Assembly (NCBI RefSeq): GCF_036379515.1
Contig: NZ_DASVGN010000035.1
Span: 1-17,422, forward strand
Length of the DNA stretch: 17,422 nucleotides
Direction: 5' to 3'
Source: Castellaniella sp036379515
GTDB taxonomy: Bacteria; Pseudomonadota; Gammaproteobacteria; Burkholderiales; Burkholderiaceae_B
The notes beneath the pieces are model-generated. The model saw only the letters and a program-made list of their open reading frames with translations. It did no database searches and was not told the origin of the DNA. Positions 7,555-13,691 of the stretch are shown one piece after another; position 1 is the stretch's first letter, and every line of letters begins with the position of its first letter. A program made the position numbers and the translations under genes.

Positions 7555-8213
7555 CCGTTTCCACCGCTGCAGCTGTGAAAGTGACCCCTGCCCCCGAGCG
7601 CCAACGCGACGCCGGCCGGTCGCAGGCAGCCATCCTGGTGGCCGCGCGCGACGAGTTCGCAGAAATGGGACTGGATGGCGCCCGCATGGAAGGCATTGCG
7701 ACCCGCGCCGCGGTGAACAAACGCCTGATCTACTACTACTTCCGCGACAAGGATCAGCTATTCCAGGCAGTACTCGAGAAAGCCTACCAGCACATCCGCA
7801 ACGCCGAGCAAAAACTGAATCTGCTCAATCTGCCACCACCGGAGGCCGTGCGCAAGCTCGTCGAGTTCACCTGGAACTACTGCATGAAGCACCCTGAGTT
7901 TCAGTCGCTGCTGACCAGTGCCAACCTGCACAAGGCGCGCCATCTGCGCCAGTCTCGCGCACGCGAACTGAATTCGCCTGTCATCGACACCCTGGGCCGC
8001 ATCCTGGAGCAGGGCCGCAGCGAGGGGCTCTTCCGCGGCGGCATAGACCCTACCCAGCTCTACATTTCGATCGCCGCCCTGACCTTCTTTTACCGCTCCA
8101 ACAACGACACCCTGTCCGCCATCTTTGGTCGCCACCTGCTGTCGCCCAAGGCCAAGCAAGAGCGTCTGGCCCACATGTGCGACCTGATTCTCGGCTACGT
8201 GATGCGTGACTGA
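7551..8213 (+). CDS. TetR-family transcriptional regulator
   Basis: This 220-residue protein has a polar N-terminal tail of about 22 residues. The TetR DNA-binding domain follows at about 23-75: QAAILVAARDEFAEMGLDGA, then the helix-turn-helix with RAAVNKRLIYYYFRDKDQLF, which contains the signature YYYF-x-x-K. The C-terminal all-helical ligand-binding and dimerisation domain covers the rest. It starts at an ATGA overlap with the enolase-family gene, so it is embedded in the operon it probably controls, most likely as a repressor relieved by the transported substrate or an intermediate. Candidate operators are the dyads upstream of tctC and the 14-nt palindrome just after this gene at 8241-8254. 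The ligand is unknown. Confidence 0.93.
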   Translation: MTVSTAAAVKVTPAPERQRDAGRSQAAILVAARDEFAEMGLDGARMEGIATRAAVNKRLIYYYFRDKDQLFQAVLEKAYQHIRNAEQKLNLLNLPPPEAVRKLVEFTWNYCMKHPEFQSLLTSANLHKARHLRQSRARELNSPVIDTLGRILEQGRSEGLFRGGIDPTQLYISIAALTFFYRSNNDTLSAIFGRHLLSPKAKQERLAHMCDLILGYVMRD

Positions 8214-8240
8214 GCTCACGCCCGACCTCCCCTGCCACAC

Positions 8241-8254
8241 TGAAGGAACCTTCA
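8241..8254. promoter_or_regulatory. palindrome over the ribosome binding site of the dehydrogenase gene
   Basis: TGAAGG and CCTTCA form a 14-nt inverted repeat with a two-base spacer, ending two bases before ATG 8257 and containing the AAGGA ribosome binding site. It could be an operator for the TetR protein encoded directly upstream. As RNA it could form a small hairpin (five pairs, four-base loop) that masks the ribosome binding site. The following TTCACCAT also occurs in the dyad at 1812-1819 before tctC. Confidence 0.4.
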
Positions 8255-8256
8255 CC

Positions 8257-9420
8257 ATGACCACACAAACCCTGGGAATCATCATGCACGGCGTCACCGG
8301 CCGCATGGGCATGAACCAGCACCTGATTCGCTCCATCGTCGCCATCCGCGAACAAGGCGGCGTTCTGCTCTCTGACGGTAACCGTGTCATGCCGGAACCG
8401 ATCCTGGTGGGCCGCAACGCCGAGAAACTTGAAGCGCTCGCGCGCAAGTACGGAATTGCGCGCTGGACGACCGATCTGGAAGCTGCGCTCGCGAACAAGG
8501 AGGACACCGTCTTCTTCGACGCCGGGAGCACACAGATGCGGCCCGGCCTGCTGTCTCGCGCCATCGACGCCGGCAAGCATGTGTACTGCGAGAAGCCGAT
8601 TTCCACCTCGCTGGACGAAGCGATGAAGATCGCACGCAAGGCACAAGCCTCGGGGCTGAAGCACGGCGTGGTCCAGGACAAGCTCTTTCTGCCGGGCTTG
8701 CGCAAACTCGACATGCTGCGCCGATCGGGATTCTTCGGGCGCATGCTCAGCGTGCGGCTCGAGTTCGGCTACTGGGTGTTCGAAGGGGATCTGCAACCCA
8801 TCCAGCGCCCGAGCTGGAACTATCGCGCCGAAGACGGCGGCGGCATGATCCTGGACATGATGTGCCACTGGCGCTACGTGCTGGACAATCTCTTCGGCGA
8901 GGTGAAATCAATTTCTTGCCTGGGCGCCACCCACGTGCCTGAACGCCGCGACGAAGCCGGCAAGCCTTACCAGGTGACGGCAGACGATGCCGCCTACGCG
9001 ACCGCCGAACTGGTGGGACACGGCGGAGAACCCGTCATTGCCCAGATGAACATGTCCTGGGCCACACGCGTACGGCGCGACGACCTCGTGACCTTCCACG
9101 TGGACGGCACGCACGGCTCGGCCGTGGCCGGACTGCAGGATTGCCGCATCCAGAGCCGCATGGCCACCCCACGTCCCATCTGGAACCCGGACGTGAAGCA
9201 GGGCATGAACTTCTTCGACCAATGGCAAGAGGTCCCCGACACCGAAACCTACGACAACGGCTTCAAGATCCAATGGGAGCACTTCATCCGCTACGTCGTC
9301 GAGGGCACCCCCTATCGCTGGACCTTGCTCGAAGGAGCCAAGGGCGTGCAGCTGGTCGAGCTTGCGCTCCAGTCCTGGCACGAACGTCGCTGGATCGACG
9401 TCCCCACGCTGACCCTCTAA
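8257..9420 (+). CDS. Gfo/Idh/MocA family oxidoreductase
   Basis: This is an NAD(P)-dependent sugar or polyol dehydrogenase of 387 residues. The N-terminal Rossmann fold starts with GIIMHGVTGRMGMNQH, a glycine-rich nucleotide-binding loop of the GxxGxMG kind. E112-K113-P114 (CEKPIS) is the hallmark EKP motif with the catalytic lysine. GGGMILDMMCHW supplies D200 and H204, the conserved D-x-x-x-H pair of the active site in the C-terminal domain. The family typically oxidises a secondary alcohol of a sugar, inositol or sugar derivative to a ketone. ATG 8257 is chosen because AAGGA precedes it and the Rossmann strand begins directly after it; the frame stays open to 8206, inside the TetR gene. It lies 43 bp after TetR and 10 bp before the DUF993 gene. 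The substrate is unknown. Confidence 0.92.
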   Translation: MTTQTLGIIMHGVTGRMGMNQHLIRSIVAIREQGGVLLSDGNRVMPEPILVGRNAEKLEALARKYGIARWTTDLEAALANKEDTVFFDAGSTQMRPGLLSRAIDAGKHVYCEKPISTSLDEAMKIARKAQASGLKHGVVQDKLFLPGLRKLDMLRRSGFFGRMLSVRLEFGYWVFEGDLQPIQRPSWNYRAEDGGGMILDMMCHWRYVLDNLFGEVKSISCLGATHVPERRDEAGKPYQVTADDAAYATAELVGHGGEPVIAQMNMSWATRVRRDDLVTFHVDGTHGSAVAGLQDCRIQSRMATPRPIWNPDVKQGMNFFDQWQEVPDTETYDNGFKIQWEHFIRYVVEGTPYRWTLLEGAKGVQLVELALQSWHERRWIDVPTLTL

Positions 9421-9430
9421 GACGAACACC

Positions 9431-10618
9431 ATGAACAGAACCTTGAATCTCCCGCAAGCCGACGGTACGCTGGCGCCCTACACGCTCAGCGGAAACGCCC
9501 CGATCGCCGCCCCATCACACGGTAAGCCCTTCAACCGCATCGCCTATTCCGCCGCGCATGTCGTGGCCGACCCGCGTGCCGCCGTCGATCCCTGGCTGCA
9601 GTCGGCGATCGACTGGGATGCCACCCTGGAGTACCGGCGCCATCTCTGGTCTCTGGGACTGGGTGTGGCCGAAGCCATGGACACGGCCCAGCGCGGCATG
9701 GGCCTGGACTGGCCCACCTCGCTGGAGCTCATCCGCCGCTCGCTTGCAGCCGCCAAGGACGTCCCGGGCGCCCTGGTGGCTTGCGGCTGCGGCACAGACC
9801 AGTTGGCTCCCGAAGCAGCCCGCACACTGGACGATGTCATCTCCGCATACGAGGAGCAGATGGCGGCCATCGAATCGCTGGGCGGACGCCTCATCGTCAT
9901 GGCCAGCCGTGCCCTGGCGCGCGTCGCCAAGAGCCCGGAGGATTATCAGCAGGTCTACGGACGCATCCTGTCTCAGGCCCGACAGCCCGTCATCCTGCAC
10001 TGGCTGGGGGACATGTTCGACCCGGCACTGGCAGGCTACTGGGGCTCACGCGACGCGGACGAAGCCATGGACACGGCACTGGCCGTCATCGTGGCTCATG
10101 CCGACAAGGTGAACGGCATCAAGATTTCACTGCTCGACAAAGACAAGGAAATCGCGATGCGGCGGCGCCTGCCCGCAGGCGTGCGCATGTATACGGGCGA
10201 CGACTTCAACTATGCCGAGCTGATTGCCGGTGATGGCGTGGGCCAGAGCCCGGCGCATCAGCACAGCGACGCGCTCCTGGGCATTTTCGACGCTATCGCA
10301 CCGGCGGCAAGCGCAGCCCTGGCTGAACTCGCAGAGGGCAACCTGGAACGCTTCCACGCCATCCTGCAACCCACCGTACCGCTTTCGCGTCACATCTTCC
10401 AGGCACCCACCCGGTTCTACAAGACTGGCGTCGTCTTCATGGCCTGGCTCAACGGCCACCAGTCCCACTTCACCATGGTGGGTGGCCAACAAAGCACCCG
10501 CAGCCTGATCCACCTGTCAGAGTTGTTCAGGCTGGCTGACGCAGCGAACCTGCTGCAGAACCCGGACCAGGCGGCACACCGCATGCAGACGCTTCTGGCC
10601 CTGCACGGCATCGAATGA
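9431..10618 (+). CDS. DUF993 family protein, putative dihydrodipicolinate synthase-like (Schiff-base) aldolase
   Basis: The 395-residue protein has the length and pattern of the DUF993 family, whose function is to my knowledge not established. Its layout resembles the dihydrodipicolinate synthase/N-acetylneuraminate lyase TIM barrel. LHWLGDMFDPAL (about 194-205) lies on a central strand. GIKISLLD places K231 where these aldolases carry the Schiff-base lysine, and YTGDDFNYAELIAGDG matches the GDD segment after it. The C-terminal part contains FKTGVVF-like and HQSHFTMVGG-type segments that I do not recognise from other aldolases. A class I retro-aldol or decarboxylating activity is therefore an inference. 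It lies 10 bp after the dehydrogenase and ends in an ATGA overlap with a TIM-barrel isomerase, so the three probably act in sequence. Its ribosome binding site is weak. Confidence 0.85.
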   Translation: MNRTLNLPQADGTLAPYTLSGNAPIAAPSHGKPFNRIAYSAAHVVADPRAAVDPWLQSAIDWDATLEYRRHLWSLGLGVAEAMDTAQRGMGLDWPTSLELIRRSLAAAKDVPGALVACGCGTDQLAPEAARTLDDVISAYEEQMAAIESLGGRLIVMASRALARVAKSPEDYQQVYGRILSQARQPVILHWLGDMFDPALAGYWGSRDADEAMDTALAVIVAHADKVNGIKISLLDKDKEIAMRRRLPAGVRMYTGDDFNYAELIAGDGVGQSPAHQHSDALLGIFDAIAPAASAALAELAEGNLERFHAILQPTVPLSRHIFQAPTRFYKTGVVFMAWLNGHQSHFTMVGGQQSTRSLIHLSELFRLADAANLLQNPDQAAHRMQTLLALHGIE

Positions 10619-11535
10619 CAGATGCGGGCACGCCGCACCGCACAAGGAGACACGAATTGCGCGATTTCAGCACTGACCACCGCTGGCTATCCATCAACAC
10701 CGCGACGGTGCGCTTCAGCCGCAGCCAGGCCCTGCCGCTGAACGCCATCCTGGAGGCCTGCGCCGCACACGAGATCCGCGCCATCTCCCCATGGCGCGAC
10801 CAGGTGGCGGCCATGGGCGTGACTCCGGCGGCACGGCAGATCCGTGCACTTGGCCTGGAACTGTCAGGCTATTGTCGAGGCGGCATGTTCACCGCAACGG
10901 ACACGGCAGGCCTGCGCGCAGCCGACGACGACAACCGGCGAGCCGTGGACGAAGCGCACGAACTGGGCGCCCCCTGCGTCGTGCTGGTCGTAGGCGGTCT
11001 GCCAGGCGCGCTGGCCGGGAAAGCGGCACATAAAGATATCGGCCTATCCCGCCAGCAGGTCACCGACGGGCTGGGCCGCATGCTGGACTACGCTCGCAGC
11101 GCCAACATGCCCCTGGCCATAGAACCCCTGCATCCCATGTATGCAGCAGATCGGGCCTGCGTGAACACCATGGAACACGCACTGGATCTCTGCGACGCGT
11201 TGGACCCTGAACGGACAGGGGCGCTGGGTGTCGCCTGCGACGTCTACCACGTGTGGTGGGACCCCAAGCTCGAAGCGCAGATTCGCCGCGCAGGCCGTGA
11301 GCGCCTCCTGGCCTTCCATGTCTGCGACTGGCTCACCCCCACCCGCGACCTGCTCAATGACCGTGGCATGATGGGCGACGGCGTCATCGACATCCCCCGT
11401 ATCCGCAGCTGGGTCGAGGCACAAGGCTTCGCCGGCTACAGCGAGGCTGAGATCTTCTCGTCCGAGAACTGGTGGAAGCGCGATACCGATGAAATCCTGG
11501 ACACCTGCATCGCACGGCACCGCAGCGCGGTGTAA
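10615..11535 (+). CDS. sugar phosphate isomerase/epimerase family protein (second TIM-barrel isomerase)
   Basis: This is a 306-residue xylose isomerase-like TIM-barrel protein. After a polar N-terminal tail of about 20 residues comes WLSINTATVRF. Likely metal ligands are E170 (IEPLHP), D209 (ACDVYHVWWD), H235 (FHVCDW) and E277 or E279 (YSEAEIFS). The pairs DVYHVWWD and HVCDW are typical of one subgroup seen beside Gfo/Idh dehydrogenases. It starts at the ATGA overlap with the DUF993 gene. A possible downstream start around 10657 would remove the tail, but the coupling favours ATG 10615. It closes the nine-gene unit, and its stop lies one base from the stop of the convergent exporter gene. The substrate is unknown; keto-sugar isomerisation or epimerisation between the dehydrogenase and aldolase steps is inferred. 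Confidence 0.88.
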   Translation: MTDAGTPHRTRRHELRDFSTDHRWLSINTATVRFSRSQALPLNAILEACAAHEIRAISPWRDQVAAMGVTPAARQIRALGLELSGYCRGGMFTATDTAGLRAADDDNRRAVDEAHELGAPCVVLVVGGLPGALAGKAAHKDIGLSRQQVTDGLGRMLDYARSANMPLAIEPLHPMYAADRACVNTMEHALDLCDALDPERTGALGVACDVYHVWWDPKLEAQIRRAGRERLLAFHVCDWLTPTRDLLNDRGMMGDGVIDIPRIRSWVEAQGFAGYSEAEIFSSENWWKRDTDEILDTCIARHRSAV

Positions 11536-11536
11536 T

Positions 11537-12508
11537 TCACGAGGCGTGGCGCATCGAATGCAGGCTGAGCGCCACCAGCGCCACGGCGATCAGGACCATG
11601 CCGGCAAGCTCTATGCTGCCCGGGCGCTCTCCTAGCTGCAGCCAGCTCGAAAACACGCCCACCACCGGAACCCCCAGGGCAGACATACCAGCCATCCCGG
11701 CAGACAGATACTGCAGCGCAAAGATCCACAAGAACCAGGCGATTGCGGTGGACAGCACTGCGTTATAGATGAGTGCGCCATAGAAATAGGGCGCCGGGTC
11801 TATGGACCGCTCGGGCACGAACCAGGACACCAGACACAGCGCCAGAGCGCCAAAAAGCATCTGCCACGCGGTCAACGGCAAGGCGTCCATGGGGTAATCG
11901 CGTCGAATCCACTTGGTCACAATCATGGCCAGCGCCCAGCTCAGGCCCGCGCCCACGGCCAGCGCCTCACTGAGCACGCTACCCTGCACATGCCAGGGCT
12001 CAAGAATCAGGAGCAGCCCACCCGCCGCCAGCGCCAGTGCAAACCACTGCGCGCCGCGAATGCGCTCACCGAACGCAAACCACGCCATGGGGATCACCCA
12101 GAACGGCATGGTGTACACCAGGATGGAGGTCTTGCCAGCCCCTCCCTGCAACAATGCCAGCTGAATCAGGCCCGAGAAGGCAGCTGTCTGCAGCAAACCC
12201 AGCAGCAGCACCCGCGGCCAGGCGCGAATGCGCAGCCGGCTGCGCGTAACAACCAGCAACGCAAAAAGAAACACAGCCCCACCCAAATTGCGCAAGGCAG
12301 AGAAGTCCAACGGGCCCACGTACGCCATGACCTGCTTCATGACAACCCAGTTGTAGCCCCAGACGACGGCCATGCCGACCAGCGCCAGCAGAGCCAGCCG
12401 TTCGTTGCGGCGGGTGGAGGCCCCCGCCTCGGCCCGCACCGGTTCGTCCGGTACTGGCGGCATGGCATGGGCTGCCCGAGCCTTCGGAGCGGTACGTTGT
12501 TTCGTCAA
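11537..12508 (-). CDS. EamA/DMT-family transporter (drug/metabolite exporter)
   Basis: This is a 323-residue membrane protein with a polar N-terminal tail of about 35 residues. About ten hydrophobic segments follow, forming two EamA repeats (roughly 38-165 and 180-310). The first repeat opens with LVGMAVVWGYNWVVMKQV, a typical EamA start. Each repeat carries the usual W/P-rich helix turns, such as PFWVIPMAWFAFGE. The family exports or imports small metabolites such as amino acids, sugars or organic acids; the substrate cannot be read from sequence. The likely start is TTG at 12508, which overlaps the LysR stop as TTGA and has AGGGAA upstream; ATG about 45 nt downstream is the alternative. Co-expression with the upstream LysR is expected. 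Confidence 0.9.
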   Translation of the reverse strand: MTKQRTAPKARAAHAMPPVPDEPVRAEAGASTRRNERLALLALVGMAVVWGYNWVVMKQVMAYVGPLDFSALRNLGGAVFLFALLVVTRSRLRIRAWPRVLLLGLLQTAAFSGLIQLALLQGGAGKTSILVYTMPFWVIPMAWFAFGERIRGAQWFALALAAGGLLLILEPWHVQGSVLSEALAVGAGLSWALAMIVTKWIRRDYPMDALPLTAWQMLFGALALCLVSWFVPERSIDPAPYFYGALIYNAVLSTAIAWFLWIFALQYLSAGMAGMSALGVPVVGVFSSWLQLGERPGSIELAGMVLIAVALVALSLHSMRHAS

Positions 12509-13422
12509 GATGTTCCCTGTCCTTCCCAGTATCCTGGCTCATGATAATGGTTTCGGAGCGCGTCAATGAAATAGCGCACCTTGGCCGGCAGGTAGCGCTG
12601 CTGCGGATACACCGCCTGAATGTCATAGGCGGGCAGCGCGAAGTCATCGAGCACGGTGATCAGCTCGCCCCGCTTGAGCTCGCGCTGGATCTCCCAGGTG
12701 GACCGCCAGCCTACGCCCAGGCCGGCACACACCCAGTGGTACAGAAGCTCGCCGTCATTGCAGGCCAGATCTCCTTTCACCCGTACGGCAAATGGCCGTC
12801 CGTCGCGCACGAAAGTCCAGCCACGATGCTGGCCCCCCTGCAGGTTGAAGGCCAGGCAATTATGTCGTACCAGGTCTTCAGGCACGCGTGGCACGCCATT
12901 GCGATGAAAGTATTCGGGCGTGCCACACACCACACGCTGATTGGGAAAGAGCCTGACCGCCACGTAGTTGGGGTCCGTGACCTCGCCAATGCGAATGGCC
13001 ATGTCGTAGCCTTCGCGCACCAAATCCACCACGCTGTCGGTGAAGTTGAACGACAGCGCCAGATCGGGGTAGCGGGCACGGAACGACAGGGCATGAGGTG
13101 CCACATGCAGGCGGCCGAATGAAGCGGGTGCGGACACGACCAAGTGCCCCGCAAGCGACTGGCGTCGCGCCATGATGCTCGCGTCGGCATCTTCAAAATC
13201 CTGGATCAGTTGCTGGCATTGCTCCAGGTAGCGTTCCCCCAGATCGGTCAGCACCAGGCCCCGAGTGGAGCGGTGCATGAGCTGCACGCCCAGCCGCTTC
13301 TCGAGCGCCGTCAGGCGCCGCCCCATCACCACCGGCGTGACACCCTCGGCCAGCGCTGCAGACGCAAAGCTGCCCTTTTCGGCAATCAATACAAAACTGT
13401 GTATTTCGACGTATCGACTCAC
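12505..13422 (-). CDS. LysR-family transcriptional regulator (CrgA/AaeR-like subgroup)
   Basis: This 305-residue regulator starts at GTG 13422, chosen because AGGAG lies six bases upstream and the product then begins at the family-typical SRYVEIHSFVLIAEKGSFASA. The open frame runs further upstream, but without family resemblance. The winged helix-turn-helix covers residues 1-60 (VTPVVMGRRLTALEKRLGVQ, then LMHRSTRGLVLTDLGERY). The effector domain begins near residue 90 (GHLVVSAPASFGRLHVAP) and contains YDMAIRIGEVTDPNYVAVRL, typical of the CrgA-like group. It is transcribed away from gcl and co-directional with the exporter gene, with which it overlaps by four bases. Candidate targets are the exporter and the divergent gcl operon; the effector may be an intermediate of glyoxylate metabolism, which is inference. 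Confidence 0.93.
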   Translation of the reverse strand: MSRYVEIHSFVLIAEKGSFASAALAEGVTPVVMGRRLTALEKRLGVQLMHRSTRGLVLTDLGERYLEQCQQLIQDFEDADASIMARRQSLAGHLVVSAPASFGRLHVAPHALSFRARYPDLALSFNFTDSVVDLVREGYDMAIRIGEVTDPNYVAVRLFPNQRVVCGTPEYFHRNGVPRVPEDLVRHNCLAFNLQGGQHRGWTFVRDGRPFAVRVKGDLACNDGELLYHWVCAGLGVGWRSTWEIQRELKRGELITVLDDFALPAYDIQAVYPQQRYLPAKVRYFIDALRNHYHEPGYWEGQGTS

Positions 13423-13691
13423 GGCCGCTCCTGTTTCGGAAATTATAGGGCCAAGCCTGCGACATCCCGGCCACACACGTCATTCCGGAAAAATGATGGC
13501 TATAACGCAAGAGCAATACACCCCCTTCAACACCAGAAGAACGACGCAACGGCATACTTAAAGTATCTACAGAAACGAGAAACACAAGGATTCTCGAAGG
13601 CCCATGATTTCCCTATCCTGATTCCAGCCTCTTCACAAACCCACCTGGCTGGCGTCACTCATCAGCGCCATCCGTCCTCTCTGGAGACATC
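13423..13691. promoter_or_regulatory. divergent lysR/gcl regulatory region
   Basis: This non-coding gap separates the divergent lysR and gcl genes. On the minus strand a perfect TATAAT (13447 to 13442) sits 19 bp before the lysR GTG, with no good -35 partner at 17 bp. A 13-nt palindrome, ATACTT-A-AAGTAT, occupies 13554-13566, about 125 bp before gcl, and is the best candidate for a LysR operator. A TATCCT at 13614-13619 could be a gcl -10 element, but its -35 (TTCTCG) is poor. TGGAGA precedes the gcl ATG. Confidence 0.55.

Noticed and set aside
13423..13476. Longer LysR reading frame starting at 13476
   Set aside because: The extra 18 residues have no LysR resemblance, while GTG 13422 has AGGAG at proper spacing and gives the normal N-terminus.
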